DNA of 26,285 bases from an uncultured Prevotella sp. (GCA_905198745.1 CAJKDU010000034.1:1-26285), one strand, 5' to 3'; counted from the stretch's first letter, positions 7,996 through 16,320 are shown. Notes: generated from the letters alone by a model not told the origin. Numbers and translations are program-made.

Positions 7996-8822
7996 AGTTC
8001 ACCACAAGGGTAGACATCGACGAACCGCCGTTCAGCATAGAGCCGTGTGAAAGAATGCTCTTCGTGGGATCGTGCTTTGCCGCAGAAATGGGCAAGCGCT
8101 TCGCCGAAGAGAAATTCCGTGTCACGGTCAACCCCTTCGGCACGATGTATAACCCGGCAAGCATACTCCATACCGTGGAAAAGGTCGAGGGCGAAGCACC
8201 GCAGACAGCGGTGTTAACCCTCGGCACCAACCGCGTGTACATACTCAACGAGACAGGCGAGATAGTGGACAACTGCCAGAAACGTCCGCAAAGACTCTTC
8301 ACCGAAAAGGCACTCTCCGTGGAGGAGTGCACACGCTACCTCCAGCAAGCCGTAGACACGCTGAAGACACGCAACCCGAGAGTAAGAGTCATCGTCACCG
8401 TAAGCCCCATCCGCTATGCCAAATACGGGTTCCACGGCAGTCAACTGTCGAAAGCCACTCTCCTGCTGGCTGCCGACAAACTGTGTAGGGCGAACACGGA
8501 CACGGTCACCTATTTCCCTGCCTACGAGATTGTCAACGATGAACTCCGTGACTATCGCTTCTATGCCGAAGACATGCTACACCCCTCGCCACAAGCCGTG
8601 AGCTACATTTGGGAACGCTTCTCCGACCTCTACTTCAGTTCTGCCGCCAAGCGTTTCCTCGAGGCATGGCGCCCCATCAAGCGCGCCCTCAGTCACCGAC
8701 CGCTACATCCCGACAGCCCGGAATACCAGGCTTTCCTCGCCAAGACACTGGAGGAGGCACAAAGACTGAAAGCCGAATATCCCGACCTGGAACTGGACGG
8801 TGACTTAAAGACAAACGCATAA
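7992..8822 (+). CDS. GSCFA-domain protein (SGNH-hydrolase-like)
   Basis: The 276-residue product has the GSCFA motif itself at residues 26-30 (LFVGSCFAAE), the feature that defines PF08885. Asp194 and His197 in EDMLHPS have the position and spacing of the Asp-x-x-His pair of SGNH/GDSL esterases. There is no signal peptide, so it is probably cytosolic. Family members are predicted hydrolases or acyl-transfer enzymes; no substrate is known. The true start is the ATG at 7992 within ATGA, overlapping the yfhO stop; an upstream in-frame extension lies within yfhO and is not conserved. It ends 129 bases before murF-alr, which has its own promoter. Confidence 0.85.
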   Translation: MKFTTRVDIDEPPFSIEPCERMLFVGSCFAAEMGKRFAEEKFRVTVNPFGTMYNPASILHTVEKVEGEAPQTAVLTLGTNRVYILNETGEIVDNCQKRPQRLFTEKALSVEECTRYLQQAVDTLKTRNPRVRVIVTVSPIRYAKYGFHGSQLSKATLLLAADKLCRANTDTVTYFPAYEIVNDELRDYRFYAEDMLHPSPQAVSYIWERFSDLYFSSAAKRFLEAWRPIKRALSHRPLHPDSPEYQAFLAKTLEEAQRLKAEYPDLELDGDLKTNA

Positions 8823-8921
8823 AAAGCACTACCTTGACACGCAAAAGACCGGCAACAACACAATAGCAACAATAAAAGCAAAACAAGTCAGCTGTTATTT
8901 TGTATTGTATTCGATTTGCAC

Positions 8922-8929
8922 TATCTTTG
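8922..8929 (+). promoter_or_regulatory. Bacteroidetes -7 box (TATCTTTG) for murF-alr
   Basis: TATCTTTG lies 22 bases before the murF-alr ATG. The surrounding 26 bases (8914-8939) match those at the cyuA promoter (524-549) at 24 positions, including an ATTTGC...GCAAAT inverted repeat. Confidence 0.7.
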
Positions 8930-8951
8930 CACGCAAATAAACACAACAGCG

Positions 8952-11426
8952 ATGACTTATACTATCGAAAAAATAACAACGCTTATCGGAGCGCACCGAT
9001 ATGGCACAGCAGACGCCAACATCGGTTTCCTCCTGACAGACAGCCGTTCCTTGTGCTTCCCCAAGGAAACACTGTTCTTCGCCTTGAAGTCTGAAAGACA
9101 CGACGGACACGAATTTATCACAGAACTTTATAAACGCGGTGTGCGCAACTTTGTGGTGGAACGGGTGCCAGAGAACTACGAAGCACTATTCCCGCAAACC
9201 AACTTCCTCAAAGTGGAATCCTCACTCATTGCCCTGCAAAGACTGGCAGAACGGCACCGCGACGAATTCAACATTCCCGTGGTGGGCATCACGGGCAGCA
9301 ACGGCAAGACCATGGTCAAGGAATGGCTCTACCAACTACTCTCACCATCGGTGGTGGTGACCCGCTCGCCACGCAGCTACAACTCGCAGATCGGAGTACC
9401 ACTCTCCGTATGGCTGCTCAACGAGCAGACACGCGTGGGCGTGTTCGAGGCAGGCATCAGCCAGCCGGGAGAAATGCTCGCCTTGAGAGACATCATACAG
9501 CCCACCATCGGCGTACTCACCAATCTCGGCTCGGCACACCAGGAGAACTTCAAGTCGATGGAAGACAAATGCCGTGAGAAGCTCATCCTCTTCCACGATG
9601 CCAAAGCCATTGTCTACTGCGAAGACGACAAGACCGTGAGCCACGTCATATCGGAATACGACTACAAGGGCGAAATTATCTCATGGTCCATGCACAACCC
9701 CAAGGCCACACTCTACGTGAGCCGAGTGGACAAAGAAGACATCACCTCCACCATAGACTATATATATAAAGGTGTGAAGGGACAGTTCTCCCTGCCTTTC
9801 ATCGACGACGCATCCGTGACCAACGCCATTTCATGTCTGGCCGTGGCACTCCACCTGGGCATTGAAGCCAAGACCATCGACAAGCGTATGGCAAAGCTGG
9901 AACCCGTGGCTATGCGACTGGAAGTGAAAGAGGGACAGCACGGCTGTACACTCATCAACGATTCCTACAACTCCGACATCAACTCGCTCGACATAGCACT
10001 CGACTTCATGAACCGTCGTCCGGACCACAAGGGACGCAAGCGCACGCTCATCCTGAGCGACATCTGCCAGAGCGGTCTGGAGCCAGAAGCACTCTACGCA
10101 GAGGTGTCAGACCTCGCCGTTAAACGTGGCGTGGAGAAGTTCATCGGCATAGGACCGGAACTCAAGGCACAGGCAAGCCTCATCAAGACAAGCGAGAAGC
10201 ACTTCTTCAACGATTGCCGCGAATTTATACAGAGCGACGTGTTCCGCCAGCTCCACGACGAGGTAATCCTCATCAAGGGCGCACGCCAGTTCGGCTTCGA
10301 CCAACTCACGGAACTCCTGGTGCAGAAAGTGCACGAGACCATACTGGAAGTAAACCTCGGTGCCGTGGTGAAGAACCTCAACTATTACCGCTCCTTCATG
10401 AAGCCGGAAACCAAACTGGTGTGCATGATAAAAGCGGATGCGTATGGAGCCGGGTCGGTGGAAATAGCCAAGACACTGCAAGACCACCTGGTGGACTATC
10501 TCGCCGTGGCAGTAGCCGACGAGGGCGTAACCTTGCGCAAGAACGGCATCACGAGCAACATCATGATCATGAACCCGGAAATGACGGCGTTCAAGACCAT
10601 GTTCGACTATAATCTGGAGCCGGAGGTATACAGTTTCCGACTGCTCGACGCACTGGTGGAGGCGGCACAGAAAGAAGGAATCACCAACTTCCCCGTACAC
10701 ATCAAGCTCGACACTGGCATGCACCGACTGGGATTCAACCCCAAGGAAGACATGGACAAGCTGATTGACCGGCTGAAGCACCAAAGCGCCATCATACCCC
10801 GTTCTGTCTTCTCCCACTTCGTGGGCAGCGACTCGGACGACTTCGACAAGTTCTCCACACAGCAGTTCGAACTCTTCGACTACGGCAGCAAGAAACTGCA
10901 GGCAGCCTTCAGCCACCACATTATCCGCCACATAGACAACTCCGCCGGCATAGAGCATTTCCCCGAACGCCAGCTCGACATGTGCCGACTCGGCCTGGGA
11001 CTCTACGGCATAGACCCGCGCGACAACCGAGTGCTGAGCAACGTGAGCACACTGAAGACCACCATCCTGCAACTGCGCCATGTGCCAGCAGGCGACACCG
11101 TGGGCTACAGCCGCAAGGGCAAGATAACACGCGACAGCATCATCGCAGCCATACCTATCGGCTATGCCGACGGACTGAACCGCCACCTGGGCAACAGCCA
11201 CTGCTACTGTCTGGTGAACGGACAGAAAGCCCCCTACGTGGGCAACATCTGCATGGACGTGGCGATGATAGACGTCACGGGCATCGACTGCAAGGAAGGC
11301 GACAGTGTGGAAATCTTCGGCGACCATCTGCCCGTCACGGTGCTCTCCGACGTGCTCGACACCATCCCCTACGAAGTGCTCACAGGCATCAGCAACCGTG
11401 TGAAGCGCGTCTACTTCCAGGACTAA
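8952..11426 (+). CDS. murF-alr: Bifunctional UDP-MurNAc-tripeptide:D-Ala-D-Ala ligase / alanine racemase
   Basis: The 824-residue product joins two cytosolic peptidoglycan enzymes. Residues 1 to about 455 are MurF: the ATP-binding loop TGSNGKT spans 114-120, followed by the NSQIGVPLSVW and NLGSAHQENF motifs of Mur ligases and the NDSYNSD motif. Residues from about 465 are alanine racemase: Lys494 in MIKADAYGAG is the pyridoxal phosphate lysine, Tyr719 in VGYSRKG is the catalytic tyrosine, and IGYADGLNR and GNICMDV follow. The racemase makes D-alanine, and the ligase adds the D-Ala-D-Ala made by Ddl to the UDP-MurNAc-tripeptide. This fusion is known in Bacteroidetes. The frame is open with no break at the junction. 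I used the ATG at 8952, not the upstream ATG at 8916, because the -7 box lies at 8922-8929. Confidence 0.96.
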   Translation: MTYTIEKITTLIGAHRYGTADANIGFLLTDSRSLCFPKETLFFALKSERHDGHEFITELYKRGVRNFVVERVPENYEALFPQTNFLKVESSLIALQRLAERHRDEFNIPVVGITGSNGKTMVKEWLYQLLSPSVVVTRSPRSYNSQIGVPLSVWLLNEQTRVGVFEAGISQPGEMLALRDIIQPTIGVLTNLGSAHQENFKSMEDKCREKLILFHDAKAIVYCEDDKTVSHVISEYDYKGEIISWSMHNPKATLYVSRVDKEDITSTIDYIYKGVKGQFSLPFIDDASVTNAISCLAVALHLGIEAKTIDKRMAKLEPVAMRLEVKEGQHGCTLINDSYNSDINSLDIALDFMNRRPDHKGRKRTLILSDICQSGLEPEALYAEVSDLAVKRGVEKFIGIGPELKAQASLIKTSEKHFFNDCREFIQSDVFRQLHDEVILIKGARQFGFDQLTELLVQKVHETILEVNLGAVVKNLNYYRSFMKPETKLVCMIKADAYGAGSVEIAKTLQDHLVDYLAVAVADEGVTLRKNGITSNIMIMNPEMTAFKTMFDYNLEPEVYSFRLLDALVEAAQKEGITNFPVHIKLDTGMHRLGFNPKEDMDKLIDRLKHQSAIIPRSVFSHFVGSDSDDFDKFSTQQFELFDYGSKKLQAAFSHHIIRHIDNSAGIEHFPERQLDMCRLGLGLYGIDPRDNRVLSNVSTLKTTILQLRHVPAGDTVGYSRKGKITRDSIIAAIPIGYADGLNRHLGNSHCYCLVNGQKAPYVGNICMDVAMIDVTGIDCKEGDSVEIFGDHLPVTVLSDVLDTIPYEVLTGISNRVKRVYFQD

Positions 11427-11540
11427 GCAACCCGGCACGCTAACGGCCTACAGAATCACTCCGACAGGAGATGCCTGCCAAAAACAAGGCAAATCTTATA
11501 TTTTTAACACGGAATAGGTGCAAGGATAACGAAAAATTCG

Positions 11541-11548
11541 TATCTTTG
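11541..11548 (+). promoter_or_regulatory. Bacteroidetes -7 box (TATCTTTG) for the MFS transporter
   Basis: TATCTTTG lies 52 bases before the ATG, giving a leader of about 45 nt. The leader contains the palindrome TATAC-C-GTATA at 11561-11571. Confidence 0.65.
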
Positions 11549-11600
11549 CACCTAATCGTATATACCGTATAGATTCTAAACAAAAATTCAATACACTAAA

Positions 11601-13055
11601 ATGAATCAAATTAAGACTACCAAGATGTCCAATTTCCGTTGGATTATCTGTGCGTTGCTCTTCATTGCAACCACCGTGAACTACATGGACCGGCAGGTTC
11701 TTTCACTGACATGGAAAGACTTCATCGCCCCGGAATTTCACTGGACCGATGACCACTACGGCACGATTACCGGTCTGTTCTCCATCTTCTACGCCATTGC
11801 CAACCTTTTTGCCGGCAAGTTCGTTGACTGGATGGGCACCAAGAAAGGTTATCTCATTGCCATCTTCGTATGGTCTACCGGTGCTGTGATGCACGCCGGT
11901 TGCGGATGGGTAGCCATGCAGATTGAAGGCTACGACTCCATCGAGGCACTTCGCCTCGTGCAGGCTGGCTCCGACGCTGCCGTGGCCATTGCCACCATCA
12001 GCGTGTGGTTGTTCCTCTCTTGCCGCCTGATTCTCGCCGTCGGCGAGGCCGGCAACTTCCCTGCTGCCATCAAGGTGACAGCCGAATACTTCCCCAAGAA
12101 AGACCGCGCCTTCTCTACCGCCATCTTCAACAGTGGTGCCTCTGTAGGCGCACTCGCAGCTCCTGCCACCATCCCCTTGCTGGCTCGCGCCATGGGATGG
12201 GAATGGGCTTTCATCATCATCGGTGTGCTCGGATATGTGTGGATGGGTCTTTGGATGTGGCTCTACGAGAAGCCTGCCAAGAGCAAGCACGTGAACAATG
12301 CCGAGCTTACCTACATCAACCAGGACGAAGAACTGGAGCAGAATGAAGCTCAGCCCGAAGAGGAAGAGGAGAAGACCATCAGCTTCCTCAAGTGCTTCAC
12401 CTTCCGTCAGACATGGTCGTTCATCGTCGGCAAGTTCATGACCGATGGTGTGTGGTGGTTCTTCCTTTTCTGGGCACCTGCCTACTTCTCCGACCAGTAT
12501 GGCTATTCTTCCGACTCACCTATGGGCATCGCCCTCATCTTCACCCTCTATGCCATCGTGACCGTGCTGAGTATCGGCGGTGGCTATCTGCCCACCTACT
12601 TCGTGGACAAGAAGGGCATGAATCCTTATATCGGCCGTATGCGTGCCATGCTCATCTTTGCCTGTTTCCCATTGCTCGGCCTTATCGCCCAGCCTATGGG
12701 TGAACTGAGCGCCTGGTGGCCTGCCATCATCATCGGCCTGCTCGGTGCCGGACACCAGGCATGGTCTGCCAACCTCTACTCTACCATCGGCGACATGTTC
12801 CCCAAGTCTACCGTTGCCACCATCACCGGCATCGGCGCCATGGCAGGCGGTGTAGGCTCGTTCCTCATCAACAAGGGTTCGGGCATGCTCTTCACCTATG
12901 CCGAAGGACAGGGTGAAGCATTCAGCTTCATGGGCTTCGACGGCAAGCCTGCCGGCTACATGATCATCTTCTGCATCTGTGCCGTGGCCTACCTCGTGGG
13001 CTGGGTTATCATGAAGGCGCTCGTGCCTAAGTACAAGCCTATCGTGGTAGAATAA
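11601..13055 (+). CDS. MFS transporter, hexuronate (ExuT-like) anion:cation symporter family
   Basis: This 484-residue inner-membrane protein has the layout of a 12-helix major facilitator. NYMDRQVLSL near residue 27, the first-helix signature of the ACS family, and FVDWMGTKKGY in the first cytoplasmic loop point to the hexuronate/glucarate branch, which imports galacturonate or glucuronate with protons. Differences from E. coli ExuT are an extended segment around residues 110-135 and an acidic central loop rich in Glu and Gln (about residues 234-255). No uronate-degradation genes lie next to it, so the substrate is inferred. Codons GCT, TCT, CCT and GGT are more frequent than in neighbouring genes, which can reflect high expression. 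An alternative start is the ATG at 11625. Confidence 0.82.
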   Translation: MNQIKTTKMSNFRWIICALLFIATTVNYMDRQVLSLTWKDFIAPEFHWTDDHYGTITGLFSIFYAIANLFAGKFVDWMGTKKGYLIAIFVWSTGAVMHAGCGWVAMQIEGYDSIEALRLVQAGSDAAVAIATISVWLFLSCRLILAVGEAGNFPAAIKVTAEYFPKKDRAFSTAIFNSGASVGALAAPATIPLLARAMGWEWAFIIIGVLGYVWMGLWMWLYEKPAKSKHVNNAELTYINQDEELEQNEAQPEEEEEKTISFLKCFTFRQTWSFIVGKFMTDGVWWFFLFWAPAYFSDQYGYSSDSPMGIALIFTLYAIVTVLSIGGGYLPTYFVDKKGMNPYIGRMRAMLIFACFPLLGLIAQPMGELSAWWPAIIIGLLGAGHQAWSANLYSTIGDMFPKSTVATITGIGAMAGGVGSFLINKGSGMLFTYAEGQGEAFSFMGFDGKPAGYMIIFCICAVAYLVGWVIMKALVPKYKPIVVE

Positions 13056-13080
13056 AAACAAGACATAACATCATCCACGT

Positions 13081-13149
13081 CGGCAAGATTCGTTTGCCGT
13101 TGGATATCCCGGGCGGCATGGCGTTGGCAAAACGGCATGCCGCCTTTTT
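13081..13149 (+). terminator. Double hairpin terminator after the MFS gene
   Basis: A small hairpin (CGGCAA 13081-13086 with TTGCCG 13094-13099) is followed by a strong one: GGCGGCATG (13112-13120) with CATGCCGCC (13136-13144), continued inside by CGTT/AACG, and then TTTTT. Confidence 0.85.
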
Positions 13150-13245
13150 GCGTATAAAGAGGAAAAGACTTTTTCCTTTCTTCTTTTTACTTCCCTCCTT
13201 TTTCTTCGTCTATATTAACACGACTACATCTAAAAGAGAACAATC

Positions 13246-14151
13246 ATGAAAAGTATGAACCGATTCATGTTGCTGACAGTGCTCACCTTCTGCACCTTGT
13301 CTGCACTTGCTACGGAAGACAGCGACAAACTGAACTACGCCTACGAAACCTATACCGACGGCACCACCACGCTGCCTTACCGCAAGGCGGAAATCAATGT
13401 GGATGAGGGAGCCGGAGTGAAACCCTTGCTCGCCATCTACCTGCATGGTGGCTCAAGCCGCGGCAACGACAACGAACTGCAGATGCAGGAACCCGGCAAG
13501 GACTCCATAGCCAACTATCTGCTGGCGCACAAGATACCCGCCATCCTCGTGGTGCCGCAATGCCCGGCAGGAGGATCGTGGGGCGGACAGATGCTTGCGG
13601 TGGTCTACGGAATGCTCAAGCAGTTTACCGACGCACGACAGGTGAACCTCGACAGGGTGTACATCTTCGGCGGATCCATGGGCGGCACGGGCACGTGGAG
13701 CATGCTCAGTGCCTATCCCGGCTTCTTTGCCGCCGCCATGCCGTGCGCAGCCAATCCCTCGGGATGCGATCCAGACAAGGTGAGCAAGACGCCTGCCTAC
13801 ACCGTGATGGGGAGCGCAGACCGGCTGATGAGTGTTGCCACGGCACAAGACTTCGTGTCGCAGATAACGGCGCTGAATGCCGACTGCCGCATGGAGGTGG
13901 CCGACGGATGGGACCATCGCAACACTTGCGAATGGAGCTACACCACGCCGAGACTCGACTGGGTGTTTGCCCACAACAAGTCGACCAACACTTCGGCCGT
14001 CACATCACCGCAAAGCCAAGCCGCCATCTTGTCGAGAACCTATTACACACTCGACGGGCGAAAGGTTTCCACGCCAGAAACGGGCGGCATTTATCTGCTG
14101 CGTGAACTGCTGTCGGACGAAAGTTGCAAGACCGTCAAGGTGCGTTTCTGA
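13246..14151 (+). CDS. Secreted alpha/beta hydrolase with C-terminal sorting-like tail
   Basis: The 301-residue product has a signal peptide (residues about 1-22, MLLTVLTFCTLSALA core). An alpha/beta hydrolase of the esterase/feruloyl esterase-PHB depolymerase type follows: YLHGGSSRG is the oxyanion strand, FGGSMGGTG carries nucleophile Ser144, with Asp192 (GSADRL) and His224 (GWDHRN) as partners. After about residue 250 a Ser/Thr-rich linker leads to a tail with YYTLDGRKV, GGIYLL and TVKVRF, which resembles the C-terminal domains that Bacteroidetes use for type IX secretion. Substrate unknown; an ester of a plant or host glycan is plausible. No TAnnTTTG box is seen in the 190-base gap upstream. 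The first ATG (13246) or the one at 13255 could be the start. The enzyme class is fairly sure, the export route is inference. Confidence 0.78.
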   Translation: MKSMNRFMLLTVLTFCTLSALATEDSDKLNYAYETYTDGTTTLPYRKAEINVDEGAGVKPLLAIYLHGGSSRGNDNELQMQEPGKDSIANYLLAHKIPAILVVPQCPAGGSWGGQMLAVVYGMLKQFTDARQVNLDRVYIFGGSMGGTGTWSMLSAYPGFFAAAMPCAANPSGCDPDKVSKTPAYTVMGSADRLMSVATAQDFVSQITALNADCRMEVADGWDHRNTCEWSYTTPRLDWVFAHNKSTNTSAVTSPQSQAAILSRTYYTLDGRKVSTPETGGIYLLRELLSDESCKTVKVRF

Positions 14152-14191
14152 GCCTATTCCGCAGGCACCACACCACTGCAAGGCCGAAGAT

Positions 14192-14227
14192 ATTTTTCCC
14201 GAGAAGACATGTTATTTCGGGAAAAAT
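14192..14227. promoter_or_regulatory. Perfect palindrome over the mnmA promoter
   Basis: ATTTTTCCCGA (14192-14202) and its exact reverse complement (14217-14227) flank a 14-nt loop and end 3 bases before the -7 box at 14231. It also lies 40 bases after the hydrolase stop, but without a T-run it is a poor terminator. An operator is the simpler reading. Confidence 0.5.
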
Positions 14228-14230
14228 GCC

Positions 14231-14238
14231 TAAATTTG
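14231..14238 (+). promoter_or_regulatory. Bacteroidetes -7 box (TAAATTTG) for mnmA, implying a leaderless or nearly leaderless mRNA
   Basis: TAAATTTG ends only 5 bases before the ATG at 14244. With the usual spacing of the phylum the transcript would begin at or within a few bases of that ATG. Confidence 0.5.
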
Positions 14239-14243
14239 CACGT

Positions 14244-15335
14244 ATGGAAAAGAATTTGCAAGACAAAAAGATAGCCGTGTTGCTCTCTGGCGGAGTGGAC
14301 AGTTCGGTTGTGGTGCACGAGCTTGCCCAGCAAGGCTTGCACCCCGACTGCTTCTATATCAAGATTGGACCCGAAGAAGAGGAGGAATGGGACTGCTCTT
14401 CAGAGGAAGACCTCGAGATGGCCACTTCCGTGGCACGCAAATACGGATGCCGGCTCGAAGTGGTGGACTGCCACAGGGAGTACTGGGACCAGGTGACGCG
14501 CTACACGATGGACAAGGTGAGAGCCGGCTTCACGCCCAACCCCGACGTGATGTGCAACCGCCTCATCAAGTTCGGTGCATTCCATGAAAAGCGAGGCCAC
14601 GACTACGACCTCATCGCCACGGGACACTACGCCCAGACGGAAACGGACGACGAGGGACGCAAGTGGCTCGTGACAAGTCCTGACCCGGTGAAAGACCAGA
14701 CCGACTTTCTCGCCCAGATATACGACTGGCAGCTCAAGAAAGCCCTCTTCCCCATAGGCCACTACATGAAAGACGAAGTGCGCCAGATTGCCGAGCGCGA
14801 GCACCTCATCAACGCTAAGCGCAAGGACTCACAGGGCATCTGCTTCCTGGGCAAAATCAACTACAACGACTACATCCGCCGTTATCTCGGCGAGCAGCCC
14901 GGTGAAGTGCTGGAACTGGAGACCGGGAAAAAGATTGGCGAGCACAAGGGACTTTGGTTCCACACCATAGGCCAGCGCCACGGACTTGGGTTCGGAGGCG
15001 GTCCTTGGTATGTGGTGAAGAAAGACGTGGAGCACAATGTGCTTTACGTGTCGAAAGGTTATGAGCCAGCCACAGCCTATCGTCAGGACTTCCCCATCCA
15101 CGATTTCCACTTCCTCACCGCCAATCCCTGGGGCGACGCCGCACAGGTGAATGTCACGTTCAAGATTCGTCACACGCCGGAATATCATCCCGCCACACTG
15201 GAGCGCACGGGCGACGGATGCTATACCGTGCACGCCACTCACCCCATTCAGGGCGTGGCACCCGGACAGTTCTGCGTGGTCTACGACGAGCAGCACCATA
15301 GATGCTACGGAAGCGGAGAAATCACCGTGGAATGA
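14244..15335 (+). CDS. mnmA: tRNA-specific 2-thiouridylase
   Basis: The 363-residue enzyme adds sulfur to uridine 34 of tRNA-Lys, -Glu and -Gln, using ATP to activate the base and a persulfide donor. SGGVDSS (residues 15-21) is the PP-loop; Cys104 in DVMCNRLIKF and Cys200 in SQGICFLG are the catalytic cysteine pair; GQRHGLGFGG lies in the central domain. Length is typical. The frame opens further upstream (ATGs at 14124, 14226), but family alignment begins at MEKNLQDKKIAVLLSGG, and the promoter box at 14231-14238 excludes the earlier ones unless transcription enters from upstream. Bacteroidales often carry more than one MnmA-like gene, so this may be one of several paralogues. Confidence 0.93.
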   Translation: MEKNLQDKKIAVLLSGGVDSSVVVHELAQQGLHPDCFYIKIGPEEEEEWDCSSEEDLEMATSVARKYGCRLEVVDCHREYWDQVTRYTMDKVRAGFTPNPDVMCNRLIKFGAFHEKRGHDYDLIATGHYAQTETDDEGRKWLVTSPDPVKDQTDFLAQIYDWQLKKALFPIGHYMKDEVRQIAEREHLINAKRKDSQGICFLGKINYNDYIRRYLGEQPGEVLELETGKKIGEHKGLWFHTIGQRHGLGFGGGPWYVVKKDVEHNVLYVSKGYEPATAYRQDFPIHDFHFLTANPWGDAAQVNVTFKIRHTPEYHPATLERTGDGCYTVHATHPIQGVAPGQFCVVYDEQHHRCYGSGEITVE

Positions 15336-15406
15336 AAAAGCAGACTGGCAACTACCGCTGCACTCGGATTCCGGGCAGCCGTCATGAGCCAACCTGCCGC
15401 AGACAT

Positions 15407-15449
15407 ATCGTTAACCTGCCACTAACGCATCGTTAACCTGCCACTAACG
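15407..15449. repeat. Tandem 22-bp repeat (two copies) with internal symmetry
   Basis: The 21-base unit ATCGTTAACCTGCCACTAACG occurs at 15407-15427 and 15429-15449 without a mismatch. Each copy contains CGTTA and TAACG as an inverted pair nine bases apart, so the array offers two spaced-palindrome sites one helical turn pair apart. It lies between the mnmA stop and the shared terminator. Confidence 0.75.
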
Positions 15450-15456
15450 GAAAAGC

Positions 15457-15505
15457 AATCCCCGCAGCTCTTCAACAGGAAGAGTTGCGGGGATTATTGT
15501 TTTCA
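15457..15505. terminator. Bidirectional terminator between mnmA and the nitroreductase
   Basis: A 17-bp stem (15457-15473 with 15479-15495, one G-U pair) closes a 5-nt loop. On the + strand it is followed by ATTGTTTTC; on the minus strand by GCTTTTCC. It serves the convergent genes on both sides. Confidence 0.85.
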
Positions 15506-15542
15506 CAGGCACTTCAGAATGAAGCGAAAAGCACCATTCACC

Positions 15543-16280
15543 TTACATGAAACCCTGGTGGCGCAGAGCCTCCATCATACCCTCCGACATGGCCATGTTG
15601 TCCTTCTTGGTATAGCGGCAGTCGGTGAACACCTGGGCAAGGGTCTCCTTGTTGTTGATGCGGCAGAACTCGCGGTTTTCTTCGAGTGCTTCCTTTTCGG
15701 CATAAAGGCGGTCAATGTCGGCAGGCGTATAGTCGCGGTAACGCTCGGCATGCATCACCGCTTCGAGCGGCAGACGGTCGGTGAGCGGCGGACACTCGTC
15801 GGGCCAGCCAAGAGTGATGGTGGCCACAGGCATCACCAGGCGGGGCAGCCCGAGCGTGCGGATGATTTCAAGAGGCTGATAGACCGTGGTGCCGAGAAAG
15901 CACAGGCCCAGTCCTTCCTCCTCTGCCAGGTTGCAGAACGTCTGGGTGAAAAGAAGCGCATCGGTAGAGGCGTTGATGAACGAGAGGAAGTTATCGTAGC
16001 CCGGTGTGGCGTTGCGGTTGTCGCACCATAGGGTAGTGCGCCGGGTGTCGGCACAGAAGGTCAGCACCACGGGTGCGCCCTCCACCATGGGCTGATTGAA
16101 ATGGGCAGGCGCCAGTTTCTTCTTCATTTCCGCATCGCGCGTCACCACCACGCTGTAGAGTTGCAGATTGCCCATGGTCTGGGTGCGCATGGCTTCAGAA
16201 AGGAGGCAGTTGAGCAGAGCGTCGTCGACAGGGCGGTCTGCATATTTTCTAATACTTCTTCGTGTGTTGATAGTTTTCAT
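15543..16280 (-). CDS. Nitroreductase-family FMN oxidoreductase
   Basis: This 245-residue protein fits the nitroreductase fold, cytosolic FMN enzymes that use NAD(P)H to reduce nitro compounds, quinones or flavins. RRSIRKY (residues 7-13) is the N-terminal FMN phosphate-binding motif; GNLQLYSVVV and GLCFLGT are typical core strands, and TLGWPDE near residue 157-163 matches the late FMN-contacting loop. The C-terminal part, with many charged residues and a Lys/Asp-rich helix, resembles the NfsA-type extension. It diverges from nrdJ, and the 139-base gap holds two copies of CCGTTTCGGA. The natural substrate cannot be told from sequence. Confidence 0.87.
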   Translation of the reverse strand: MKTINTRRSIRKYADRPVDDALLNCLLSEAMRTQTMGNLQLYSVVVTRDAEMKKKLAPAHFNQPMVEGAPVVLTFCADTRRTTLWCDNRNATPGYDNFLSFINASTDALLFTQTFCNLAEEEGLGLCFLGTTVYQPLEIIRTLGLPRLVMPVATITLGWPDECPPLTDRLPLEAVMHAERYRDYTPADIDRLYAEKEALEENREFCRINNKETLAQVFTDCRYTKKDNMAMSEGMMEALRHQGFM

Positions 16281-16302
16281 AATCGGATAACTTTTGTGCT
16301 TG

Positions 16303-16310
16303 CAAAGTTA
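16303..16310 (-). promoter_or_regulatory. Bacteroidetes -7 box (TAACTTTG) for the nitroreductase
   Basis: TAACTTTG on the minus strand lies 22 bases from the ATG at 16280. The first CCGTTTCGGA repeat starts 10 bases upstream of it. Confidence 0.65.
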
Positions 16311-16320
16311 CGAAACTTTT

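Noticed and set aside
8952..11426. An assembly error or frameshift joining murF and alr
   Set aside because: The fused frame is intact with complete motifs for both enzymes, and this fusion is known in the phylum.
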